Shown here one piece after another: positions 18,057-27,619 of a DNA stretch of 64,000 nt. The notes beneath the pieces were generated by a model that saw only the letters and a program-made list of their open reading frames with translations, did not search any database and was not told the DNA's origin. The DNA is taken from contig NZ_CP007520.1 in assembly GCF_000875755.1 (NCBI RefSeq), forward strand, positions 310,001 through 374,000, read 5' to 3'. Made by a program: the position numbers and the translations under genes. The DNA comes from Mycoplasma yeatsii GM274B (GTDB lineage Bacteria; Bacillota_I; Bacilli_A; Mycoplasmatales; Mycoplasmataceae). Numbering within the stretch: the stretch's first letter is position 1; every line of letters begins with the position of its first letter.

Positions 18057-19574
18057 TTATTCTCTTACCAATCTAGTATTCATTTTATATTCAGTATTTT
18101 TTCTTGTAATAGTTAATAGCTTAACTTTAAATCCATCTAAATCATTATATTCAGCAATTATTTTAGGACCTATTCAAATTACAATTACTAAATAGATTCC
18201 CATAAAAACAAATAATAATGAACAGTTAACATAATAAGCATTATTTATAAGTGATAAAAATGATTGAAGATTATTTAATATTTTTTCTTGAGTGATATCT
18301 GCTTTAAAAATACTTTCATAATCTTTAAAAAGTTGAAATAATCCTACGTTATAAGTTTTTAAAATATTAACAATAATATAAGGAATTAAAAATCCTATTG
18401 CTTCTAAACTTGTATAAATTCCTATAATAGGAGATCTTTTTACACGATAGTTTCACATTAAAGCAATTCCAAATCAAATATAAAAAGTTACAAATAACAT
18501 TAATCCAAATAAGAAAGTTAAAGAAAGAATTAAATAAATATTATGAACAAAAGTAATTAAAACTACTCCTATCATTAAAAATGCAGTTAACAATGAAATT
18601 GATTTAATAATACCTATTTTTATAATTATGAACTTGTAGAAAATATAAGCTAAAACAATCTGACCTAAAAGAAAGAATAAATTATAAGTTTTTAAAAAGA
18701 TTAATGAATTAGCATTATCTTTATATTCTAGTTTGGTGACTGCAACAATATACATTTCAAATAAAGGTGTTTTAATTAAAGCACTAATAATACCGATTAA
18801 AAATGAAATTATCATTAATCAAATAATAACTTTTTTATTTACTTTTTGAACTGATTCTAATATTTCATCATCGTGTTTTTGAACATTTTGTCTTCTTTCT
18901 TTTAACATTAATGAAATAGCAAAAGATAAAATTATACAAATTAAACCAATTATAAATAATGAAGTTGTTCCATAAGCATTAAAAGTATTTGTTTTAGCTA
19001 TGATTAATGAATAAATTTCAGTTCCAATAAATGAAGCAAAAGTAATTACCATACCACATTTTATTGAAGTAATTATTGGAAATAATCTTTCATGATATTG
19101 TTCATTACAAAATAAAAAGTAAATTGTTTTAGATGATATTGCAACTCCTACTAAAATAGAAAGAATAATAACATTAAAAGGATTTGGAGTTGAGATTAAA
19201 AAACCTGTTAAAGTAGCAAAAAAACAAGCTGCATTAGAAATTCATATTCAAATTCTTCTTTGTCTTAATCAAAAAGTTCATCTAACTGCAACTGGATTAA
19301 GTAATGCAGCAAATAAAATATAACTTCCAATAAAAGCAAATAATACTAAAACTGAAGTAGGTAAAGCTGAAGCTGAATTATTTAACGCATTAAAAGCATC
19401 TGAATTTATTTTTATTAAAAAAGTAATAGCAACTCAAAATAAACCCATTTCAATAAAAAACAATCTCTTTTTTCTAGATGTTTTATTTTTATGAGATATT
19501 AATTGTGCTAAAACTAAACCTATAATGATAATTATTGGATTAACGATGTATAAATCTCATCTTAAGTTAGTCAT
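18057..19574 (-). CDS. 12-TM major-facilitator-like permease
   Basis: A 505-residue membrane protein with about twelve hydrophobic helices and a central cytosolic loop of charged residues (LKERRQNVQKHDDEILESVQKVNKKV) between two six-helix halves, the MFS layout. Substrate is unknown; no GLUT, UhpT or drug-efflux signature is clear. Start ATG 19574 is preceded by GGTGAG. Upstream on this strand TATAAT (19606-19611) is a probable -10, making this the first gene of the permease-unknown-unknown-scpA-scpB transcript. The product ends MNTRLVRE. Confidence 0.82.
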
Positions 19575-19646
19575 GATTCTCACCAAATTCTACTTACTAT
19601 ATATTATTATAAATAATTTTATTTATCATTTTTAGCATTACTAATT

Positions 19647-19682
19647 AAAAATGAGTCTAGTTAATACTAAACTCATTTTTTA
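19647..19682. terminator. Terminator between ppa and the permease operon
   Basis: Stem AAAAATGAGT/ACTCATTTTT (19647-19656 with 19671-19680) extended by TAG/CTA. It sits just past the ppa stop (minus strand) and has T-rich flanks on both sides. Confidence 0.8.
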
Positions 19683-20246
19683 TTAAGCTTGTCCTAGACC
19701 TTTTTCTTTTCATTCAGCTAAAATTTCATCTTTTTGCCCTTTAGCTAAACGATCTTTGTATTCTTCGTATCTTTCTTGACATTCTTTTACTTCTTCTAAA
19801 GCTTCTTCTAAACTTCCTCAACCATTGATTTTTACAGTTTTGTTTTGTAAAGCTTTGTATTGTAAGAAGAAGTTTTCGATTTCATCACGATAATGTTTAG
19901 GAACATCGTTTAATGTTTGATATTCTTTAAATCTTGGATCATCATTAAATACACCAAATAATTTAGTATCAATTTCTCCAGCATCAATCATTTTAATTGA
20001 TCCTAAAATTCTAACACTTACTTCAACACCTGGTAATGTTGGATAAGTACATAAACTAATAACATCTAATGGATCTCCATCTCAATCTAAAGTGTTTTCG
20101 ATCATTCCATATTCACCTGGATAGAAGTTAGCTCCATATAATACTCTGTCTAATTTAATTCTTCCAGTTTTTTCATCAACTTCATATTTATTTGATGAAC
20201 CTTTAGGAATTTCAACAACCATATCAATAACGTTATTTTTTGACAT
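19683..20246 (-). CDS. ppa: Inorganic pyrophosphatase (family I)
   Basis: Soluble family I pyrophosphatase that hydrolyses PPi to drive biosynthesis. The 187-residue protein has [13 protein letters not shown], the metal-binding signature [12 protein letters not shown] near residue 58-69 (DxDPxD core) and [18 protein letters not shown] with catalytic acidic residues. Three TGA Trp codons are read, two in conserved places. GGAG precedes ATG 20246. A minus-strand TATAAT at 20290-20295 is the likely promoter. Confidence 0.93.
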
Positions 20247-20289
20247 ATAATATTCTCCTTGTTTAATTCTATTTATAATTTTATATTAA

Positions 20290-20368
20290 ATTATATCTTA
20301 AGCATTATCTATTTTTATTTATTTGAAATATTTATAATTTTTATAAAAAAAGAAAAAACGTGTATAAT
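20290..20368. promoter_or_regulatory. Divergent promoters for ppa (-) and the ECF S component (+)
   Basis: Minus-strand TATAAT at 20290-20295 is placed about 44 bp from the ppa start. Plus-strand TATAAT at 20363-20368, immediately preceded by TG, is placed about 42 bp from the 20410 start. The region is extremely AT-rich. Confidence 0.5.
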
Positions 20369-20409
20369 TATTTTATAATTTTTATAAATAATATAGAGAA
20401 GGGATAATT

Positions 20410-21354
20410 ATGGCTCAGAAAAAATCAGAAAACCAACAAATAGATGAGTTAGTTAATAAAGCTGAAGCTGTATTAGATGATCATTTCTATCACGAGCAAC
20501 ACGAAAATCAAGATAAAGATCACTATCACGGAATTCATCACTTTGATGAGTATGGAAATCATGATGATGTAACTTCAGCTGATTTTGAACTAAAAAGTGT
20601 ATTTAGACTTACTAAAAAGAATTTAATTTTTAAAATAGTATTAACAGGAGTATTTTTAGCTTTAACTGCAGCAGTTAGTGGTTTAGATATTTTAGCTGAA
20701 TCTATTCATATACCAGTTAATGGAGATCAAGTTTGAATTGAAACAAGATTTTTAGATATTACAGTTGTAATGATTTCAATTGCTGTTTTAGGACCGTTAT
20801 TTTCTTCAGTAATAGGTTTTATTGCTCCAATTATGCATAATGCAATTCACGGAGGAGAACACGGTTGAATACAACCTCCAATTCAATCAATTGAATATGT
20901 AATTATAGTTTGATTAGTATTTATAATTTTTAATTTAATTTTTAGAAATTCACCAATTCACCGTGATGAAAATATTAAACTAGCAAACTTTAAACGTTGA
21001 ACTCCTATTCCAATTATGATTGTTATTTTTGCAACAATAGTTACTTTAGGATTTGTTTTAGCATTATACATTCAAGCTAAAGTTTTGGCAATTAATCCAA
21101 ACTCAGGATGACTACCACCCGCTGGACATAATCACGATCATAAACATGCTCAAATTTTAAGCTCAACAACTCAATTTATTTTAGGACATGCTGGTCATGA
21201 TCATGATGATGAAAATAAATTAAATTATGATAAATTAAACTTATATACTTCTCTAGCTGTATTTGGGTGAAACTGTTTAAGATATACTATTTCAATGTCA
21301 TTATTTGCAGTTATTGAATGAAGAATGAGACCAATTAATCATAGATATAGATAG
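20410..21354 (+). CDS. ECF transporter S component-like membrane protein with His-rich segments
   Basis: A 314-residue protein. The membrane part looks like the substrate-binding (S) component of energy-coupling factor transporters: VLTGVFLALTAAVSGLDI, an extracellular loop with ETRFLDITVVMISIAVLGP, FSSVIGFIAPIMHNAIHGG and further helices, about six in all. Unusual features are a cytosolic N-terminus with eight His within residues 24-51 and a second His/Asp-rich loop (GHNHDHKHAQ and GHAGHDHDDEN) near residue 240-275. S components import vitamins or metals with the shared EcfAA'T module, which is not in this window. The His clusters suggest divalent metal binding; this is inference. Confidence 0.75.
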
Positions 21355-21355
21355 A

Positions 21356-21378
21356 AAAATGCCACTGGCATTTTTCAT
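21356..21378 (+). terminator. Terminator after the ECF S component gene
   Basis: AAAATGCC/GGCATTTT stem with a 3-4 nt loop and T-rich tail right after the stop codon. Confidence 0.8.
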
Positions 21379-21443
21379 TTTTTTTATGTCTATTTCTAAG
21401 CAAAATAATAGAATAGTTAAAAAACGATTTATTAATCATTACG

Positions 21444-21535
21444 AAATATTGTAAAAAAAATTTACTAAATATTGTAAAGTTTTTTTCTTAAAAATTGTAA
21501 AAAAATTTCCTTAAATATTGTAAAATTTTTATAAA
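21444..21535 (+). repeat. Four tandem 23-bp repeats upstream of an ATPase gene
   Basis: Copies start at 21444, 21467, 21490 and 21513, a strict 23-bp period. Each opens with AAATATTGTAAA (third copy AAAAATTGTAAA) and continues with an A/T block ending in TT(A/C)CT in most copies. The first copy also has a small dyad GTAAA/TTTAC. The array ends 31 bp before the ATPase start codon, a position suited to cooperative repressor or iteron-type binding. Confidence 0.75.
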
Positions 21536-21566
21536 TAGGAATATTTTTGTTTAAAAGAGGTTTAAT

Positions 21567-22850
21567 ATGAACAATAAATTATTTGAGAACTATAAATCAA
21601 GAATCATCGAAAAAGTAATAGACAAATATCTTAATGTAGCTGGTGCAATTTGTATCGAAGGACCTAAATGATGTGGTAAAACTTCAACCTCATATTATTT
21701 ATCAAAAAGCGCTTTTTTTGTAGGAGATCCTTCTGATAATTTTTCTAATAGACAACTTGCTTTAGTTAATCCGAAAATTATTTTAAATGGACAATATCCA
21801 AGACTTATTGATGAATGACAAGAAGTTCCTTCAATTTGAGATGCAGTTAGATGAGAAGTTGATTGAAAAAATAAAAATGGATTGTTTATTTTAACTGGCT
21901 CATCAACTCCAAAGTATAAAGGAGTATTACACTCTGGAGCTGGACGAATTGTAAAAGTTAGAATGGAAACAATGTCTTTATATGAATCACAAGAATCATT
22001 AGGAATAGTTTCATTAAAGGATTTATGTGATCAAAAAGTAAATGAACAGTTAGTTGAACCTTTAACTTTTGAACAATTAGCTTATTTAATAGTTAGAGGT
22101 GGATGACCCAAAAATATTGAAACACCAGTTTCTGATTGTCATTTATTACCTAACTCATATATTGAAACTATTTTAAATGAATCAATTAAAGAAATAGACA
22201 ATTCAAGATATGATCCATTAAAAATCAAATTAATTTTAAAATCTCTCGCAAGAAATGAAGCAACACTTGTATCAGAAGAAACTATTATAAAAGACATTTC
22301 AGCAAATGACAGTGAAACAATTTCTCGCCCAACAATTAATAAATATATTGATGTTTTAAATAGAATGTTTATTTTTAATAATCAAGAACCTTATGCAACT
22401 AATTTAAGATCATCAAAAAGAGTGATGATTTCAGAAAAGAAACGTTTTTGCGATCCTTCTCTAGCTTGTGCTTTATTAAATGTTACAGTTGAAAAATTGG
22501 TAAATGATATTAGACTATTTGGTCTTTTATTTGAATCATTAGTTATAAGAGATTTAAGAGTTTATGCTCAAGCGCTACAAGCTAAAGTGTTTCACTACAG
22601 AGATTATGATAATAATGAAATTGATGCTGTGATTGAACTTGATAATGGAAATTGATGTGCAATTGAAATTAAACTATCATCAGCTCAAATTGAACAAGCT
22701 GCAAAATCATTAAATAAAGCAGTTAAAAAGATCGAAGAAAATAACAATAAACCTCCAATTTTAAAATGTATTATAGTAGGTATTGGAAATGCTGTTTATA
22801 AAAGAGAAGATGGAATTGTAATAGTACCAATTAACGCTTTAAAAGATTAA
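21567..22850 (+). CDS. AAA (AAA_14) ATPase with DUF4143 domain, second copy type
   Basis: A 427-residue soluble ATPase of the same broad family as the gene at 4413 but clearly diverged. Walker A reads EGPKWCGKTST near residue 31, Walker B PRLIDEWQEVP near 75 and the sensor FILTGSSTPK near 107. The DUF4143 part includes LAYLIVRGGWP, FCDPSLACALLNV and the nuclease-like HYRDYDNNEIDAVIEL...CAIEIKLS, close to a PD-(D/E)XK core (D-x-V-I-E then E-I-K). The role in cells is unknown; such genes move between genomes. AGAGG precedes ATG 21567. It stands alone behind the 23-bp repeats, closed by a terminator. Confidence 0.87.
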
Positions 22851-22855
22851 ACATT

Positions 22856-22878
22856 AAGAGTGATTATCACTCTTTTTA
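22856..22878 (+). terminator. Terminator after the second ATPase gene
   Basis: AAGAGTGA/TCACTCTT stem with short loop and T5 tail. Confidence 0.85.
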
Positions 22879-23003
22879 TTTAGTGTTTTTATGGTATTTT
22901 ATCTTGAGTATTAAATATTTTTAATGTAGTTAAAAAAGTTATATAGTTAAGTGTGATTTTTGTTTAAAATATATTTGTATATATTTATAAACAAGGGAGA
23001 ATT

Positions 23004-23603
23004 ATGGATAAAAAAATAATATGAGTTGCAACAAATAATAAAAATAAAGCAAGAGAATATCAAGCAATTTTAAAAGATTGAACTGTTAAAACTTTATTAG
23101 ATTTACCAGAATATAATGACATTGAAGAAAACGGAACTACATTTGAAGAAAATGCATTAATAAAAGCAAAAGATTTAGCTAAATATATTAATGGAATTGC
23201 AATTGGTGATGATTCTGGAATATGTGTTAATATATTAGATAATTTTCCTGGAATTTATTCAAAAAGATGAGCTTATCCTGTAACTGAATATAGTCAAATT
23301 TGTCATATGTTATTAGATAAATTAAAAGATTATAAAACTCAAGATCAAAGAAAAGCAAAAATGATAACTACAATCGGTTTTTATGATGCAGTTAATGATA
23401 AACAAGTTGTATTTAAAGGAATTGTTGATGGTTATATTTCAGATGATGTAAGAATTACAGAATTTGGATTTGGATATGATTATGTATTTGTTCCTAAAAA
23501 TAGCAACAAAACTTATTCACAAATGACAAGTGAAGAAAAGAATCAAAACTCAGCAAGAAGACAAGCTATTAATCAATTTAGTGATTTTATAAATAAGTAT
23601 TAA
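23004..23603 (+). CDS. rdgB: RdgB/HAM1-type non-canonical purine NTP pyrophosphatase
   Basis: The enzyme hydrolyses dITP, XTP and similar damaged nucleotides to monophosphates. The 199-residue protein shows the family motifs [17 protein letters not shown] (T/SxN..K), [23 protein letters not shown] (catalytic Asp) and [21 protein letters not shown] near residue 153-173. Two of four TGA codons fall at residues near the N-terminus, so a bacterial-code reading loses the first half. GGGAGA lies before ATG 23004. It heads a run of genes with trmL and a HAD hydrolase. Confidence 0.9.
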
Positions 23604-23612
23604 GGAGAAATT

Positions 23613-24161
23613 ATGACAGATAAAAGAAAGTTAAACATTGTTTTATACGAACCAGAAATTGCTCAAAATGTTGGAGCAATTATGAGAACTTGTGTTGCTA
23701 TTAACGCTAAATTACATATAATCGAACCTTTAGGATTTATTTTTGATGAAAGACATTTATCACGTCCTAGTGCAAACGAGTTTAAATTTGTTGATTGTAC
23801 TAGATATGATGACTGACAAGATTTTAAAACTAAAAATCCTGGTATTAAACTATATTGTTTATCTAGATATGGTCAAAAACCAATTTCAGATTTTGATTTT
23901 ACAAAAGTTAATGATGATGTATTTTTAATGTTTGGTAGAGAATCAACTGGAATTTCAAAACAAATTATTAAAGATAATTTTGATACTACTTTTAGAATTC
24001 CTATGGTTGCTGAAGCTAGAAGTATTAATATAGCAAATACTGTTGGTATTGCAAGTTATGAAGTTTTAAGACAATGAGATTATTTAGATTTAGTTAAGCA
24101 TGAAGTTCAAAAAGGAAAAGACTATATTATGTCTGATGCATGAAAGGGAATTGAAGATTAA
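23613..24161 (+). CDS. trmL: tRNA (cytidine/uridine-34 2'-O)-methyltransferase (SpoU family)
   Basis: A 182-residue knotted SPOUT methyltransferase, probably TrmL, which 2'-O-methylates the wobble base of certain leucine tRNAs. Motif 1 is LYEPEIAQNVGAIMRTC, motif 2 is DVFLMFGRESTGIS and motif 3 is RIPMVAEARSINIANTVGI, typical for the family. Length is typical (150-180). It begins 9 bp after rdgB with AAGGAG, and its stop overlaps the next start (TAATG). Confidence 0.9.
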
Positions 24162-25012
24162 TGGAAAAAAATTATTTTTACGTTTTAAGTGATTTAGATG
24201 GAACTATTTCTGATAAAAATTTAAATATCTCTAAAGCTACAATTAAATCAATTAAAAAATATCAAAAGAAAACAAATAATAAGTTCAGTTTTTGTACTGG
24301 TCGATTAGATGTATGTAATAAAAAAATAGCAAAACAATTAAAAGTAAAATTACCAATTATTGCTTGTAATGGTGCTTTAATTACTAATTTAAAAACTAAT
24401 GAAGTTTTATTTGCCGAGTATTTAGATAGCTCATTAACAGCAGATATTATTAAATTGTGTCATGAAAATCAAATTGATGTTGCTTGTTATGCTCCTGGTA
24501 TGATGTTAGGAACTGATCAATCTAAAAGAATTAAAGTTTGAGAAAAATATATGTTAAACATTAGAAAAAAATATCGTTGAACAATTAAAAAATTCGATAC
24601 ATTATTAGAACTATCAGAAAAAATTAGATCTGAAGAAATTAAAGTTGTGCAATTGTTAGTTAATGTGTCTGGAGTTGAAGGTGATCAAGTTCAAGATAAA
24701 ATTAAATTATTTGATAAATATTTAGATAAATTTGATTTAGTTCAATCACTTCCAACAATGTTTAACATTATGAAAAAAGGTGTTAACAAACTAACTGGTT
24801 TACAAAAATGATCAGAATTAAATAATATAGATTATAAAAAAGTAATTACTTTTGGTGATAATCATAATGATATTGAAATGGTTAGTGGTGTCGATAGAGG
24901 TTATGCAACAGCTAATGGTGTTGATAAATTAAAACAAGTAGCTTATAAAGTTTGTGATACAGTTGAAAACAACGGTGTAGGAAAAGAGCTTGAAAATATA
25001 TTAAATAGCTAA
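24161..25012 (+). CDS. Cof-type HAD-superfamily phosphatase
   Basis: A 283-residue HAD hydrolase. Motif I is VLSDLDGTISD (DxD nucleophile), motif II lies in SFCTGR, and motifs III/IV are the Lys region and ITFGDNHNDIEM with GYATANGVDKLK. The large C2B cap between motifs II and III identifies the Cof/YcsE-type family of sugar phosphate or FMN/PLP phosphatases; the true substrate is unknown. Three TGA Trp codons. One-base overlap with trmL implies coupled translation. Confidence 0.88.
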
Positions 25013-25027
25013 GAAAGGAAATAAAAA

Positions 25028-26764
25028 ATGAATAATGACATGATTTTAGATCCGGTTCAAGAATTTGAAAGTTATTTACATAAAAACGAAGAAATCATTG
25101 AAAAATATTTTCAAGAATTTACAGAACAATCAGAAATTAATATTGAAAAAAATCGTAGCCAAGTTAAAAAGATTAACGAAGCTAAACACAAATTAGATAG
25201 ATCAAATAAAGTTTTAAAAAGAGTAAAAATATGATCAATAATTAACATAATAGTTATAGTGGTTTCTACTTTAATATTTGCATTTTTCATTTGAGCTTTA
25301 ACTAGTTCACAAGAAATGAAAAACAATGAAAAACCAACTGCAATAATTTGTACGGTTATATCAAGTATAATTGCAACAGCATTTCTATTAATACAAGTTT
25401 TATGAACTAGAAAAAAGAGAAAAGAAATTGATAGCATTGTTTCTAATGCTAATAAAACATTTAAAAAAGAATTAAAAAAAGGTTATGATCAAACACGAAA
25501 TCTTATAAGTTTAATTAGTCATGGTACTAAAGAAAAAATCTTTTCAGAAACTATGCCTTTAATTAAATTTAATAGATTTTTAGGACAAAAAGCATTAGAT
25601 AACTTTAAAAAGAAATACAAACCTATTAATTATTATTATGATAAAGAATTATCGTGTACAGCTTTAAAATCAGGATCAGTTTACAATAATCCGTTTATTT
25701 TATCTAGTAGTTCTAAATTTGTAATAGAACCTAAAGAATATTTTGGAACTCTAACAATTTCTTGACAAGAAACTCAAGGTGATAAAACAGTTACTAAAAC
25801 TCAAACTTTAGTTGCTAGTGTTGTAAAACCTCTTCCTGTAAGACATGATTCATCTTATTTAACATTTGGTATTGAACTTGCACCTAACTTAAACTTCACA
25901 AGAACTGGTGCTGGATTAAATCAATGTAGTCAAAAACAAAAAGAAAAATATGCTAAAAAGATTGAAAAAAGTCTATATAAATATGCTGAGAAAAACCTTA
26001 ACTTCTCTCCATTAACAAATACAAAATTTGAAGCTTATTTTGGAGCATTTGATAGAAATGATGATAGAGAATTCCGTTTATTATTCACCCCACTTGCTCA
26101 AGAAAATCTTGTTCGTTTAATTGAAGATAATAAAGCTAGTTTTGGAGATAATTTTGATATGATAAAACAAAACAAGAGTCTTTCAATAACTTCAAATGAA
26201 TTAATAGAATTTGAAATGAATGATATTTATCCAAGCATTGAATCATATAGTTATGATGAAATTAAAGAACATTTTATTCAAACTAATAAATGATATTTCT
26301 TAAACATGTATTCAATTTTTGCTCCATATTTTGCTATACCAACTTTAAATAGCATTGATAGTGAAAATAAAAAAGAATCAGTAAAAACAGTATTAAGTAA
26401 ACCTGAAATTGAAGCACAATTATCAATGTTACCTAGCTCTTTATTTGAACATAAACAAGTTAAAACAACTTCATTACTATATGTTCAATCATTTGATGAA
26501 AAAACTAAAATCGCACAAGTTGTATCAAAAGGATATGACATAGTTCAAAGAGTCGATTTTGTTCCAGTATGAGGAAGAGATGGTAATTTACATAGCGTTC
26601 CAGTTCCTTGAGATGAATATGTTGAATACAACAATTTAAATCATGTAAAAATAACTCCATTCAAAGAATTTAGTATCGATCAAGATTGATATGAAAATGT
26701 TGGTTCAAAATTAAATGAACGTCAAACTATAACTGATCTAGCAATTGTTGAATTTGTAGATTAA
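25028..26764 (+). CDS. Large two-TM protein upstream of lemA (DUF3137-like by context)
   Basis: A 578-residue protein. An N-terminal coiled-coil of about 68 residues leads into two TM helices near residues 73-91 and 105-123, then a large domain with strands, e.g. FGTLTISWQETQGDKTVTKT and YLTFGIELAPNLNF. No enzyme motif is visible. In many bacteria lemA genes lie next to DUF3137 membrane proteins with a similar two-helix plan, so this could be a distant member; that is inference from context. Seven TGA codons. AAAGGA precedes ATG 25028. LemA follows after 42 bp with its own -10. Confidence 0.75.
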
Positions 26765-26766
26765 AG

Positions 26767-26772
26767 TATAAT
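26767..26772 (+). promoter_or_regulatory. -10 box upstream of lemA
   Basis: Perfect TATAAT two bases after the stop of the preceding gene. No TG extension or clear -35. AAAGGAG follows before ATG 26807. Confidence 0.45.
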
Positions 26773-26806
26773 ATTTATAAAAGGATATTAAAAAGGAGAT
26801 AAACAA

Positions 26807-27472
26807 ATGGCAAATCAATTAGATGAAATTAATGGTCCTGTTTTTGAAGGTGGACGTGAAATTAATGTTATTAATAAACAACTTCCTATCACAATTGGAG
26901 TTGGATCAAAAATATTTGAAATTTTATTATGAATATTAATTATTCCTGGTTTAATTTTCCAATATAGAAAAGTTAAAGCTAGAAATTATTTAGCACAATT
27001 AGAACAAAAAATTCAAGCAAACGCTTCACAAGTTGATAACTATTTAGAACAAAGAGTTCAAGTTATGAAAAACTTAGCAAGTTTATTATCTAAATCAATC
27101 GATCTAGATAAAGACATTATGAAATCAGTTGCTGCTTATAGAAGCGGAATTGATTTATCTAAACAATCAAGAACTGAAGTTTTACAAGATGTAGATCGTA
27201 CTATTAGAGGATTACAACTTCAATTTGAAAATTATCCTGAACTACAATCTCACAAATCAGTTAGAGAAGCTATGCAACAAAATATATATTTACAAAAAGA
27301 AATTACTGCAACTCGCGACATATATAATGATTCAATTAATCAATGAAATAGAGCAATTAATGAATGACCTGCAAAACAAATGGTTGCTGCTAAATTAGGA
27401 TATACAACAAAAATTCCTTTTGCTACAACAAGCGAAATTAAACAACAAGCAAAACAAGATTTCTTTGTTTAA
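26807..27472 (+). CDS. LemA family protein
   Basis: A 221-residue LemA protein: N-terminal cytosolic segment, one TM helix near residues 32-48, then the long helical bundle with QVDNYLEQRVQVMKNLASLL and TEVLQDVDRTIRGLQLQFENYPELQSHKSVRE, in which FENYPELQS is the family hallmark. LemA function is unknown. The segment NDSINQWNRAINEWPAK reads through two TGA codons. It is the last gene before a terminator and the heat-shock cluster. Confidence 0.9.
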
Positions 27473-27475
27473 TTA

Positions 27476-27505
27476 AGTTGAACTTAAAAGTTCAACTTTT
27501 TTATT
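27476..27505 (+). terminator. Terminator after lemA
   Basis: AGTTGAACTT/AAGTTCAACT stem with T-rich tail. Confidence 0.85.
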
Positions 27506-27533
27506 TTTCACCCAAACACAAGTTTTTTAAAAA

Positions 27534-27575
27534 TTAGCACTCTCATTGTTGAATTGCTAAAAATAGTGATACAAT
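27534..27575 (+). promoter_or_regulatory. CIRCE operator and promoter of the clpB-hrcA-grpE-dnaK operon
   Basis: TTAGCACTC (27534-27542), a 9-bp spacer and AATTGCTAA (27552-27560): the left arm is perfect CIRCE, the right arm matches 7 of 9. TGATACAAT (27567-27575) is an extended -10 with -35 TTGAAT (27549-27554) inside the operator. HrcA binding here would block transcription, and HrcA is encoded in the same operon. Confidence 0.85.
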
Positions 27576-27619
27576 AATTGTAGTTGAATAATTTGTATTT
27601 AAAAAAGGGGTGTAGTTTT

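Noticed and set aside
21444..21535. Short repeats as a possible CRISPR array
   Set aside because: The units follow each other without unique spacers of 25-40 bp, are only four, and no cas genes are near.
27584..27619. Upstream TTG start for clpB
   Set aside because: It would overlap the AAGGGGTG ribosome site that fits ATG 27620, and the added residues are not conserved-looking.
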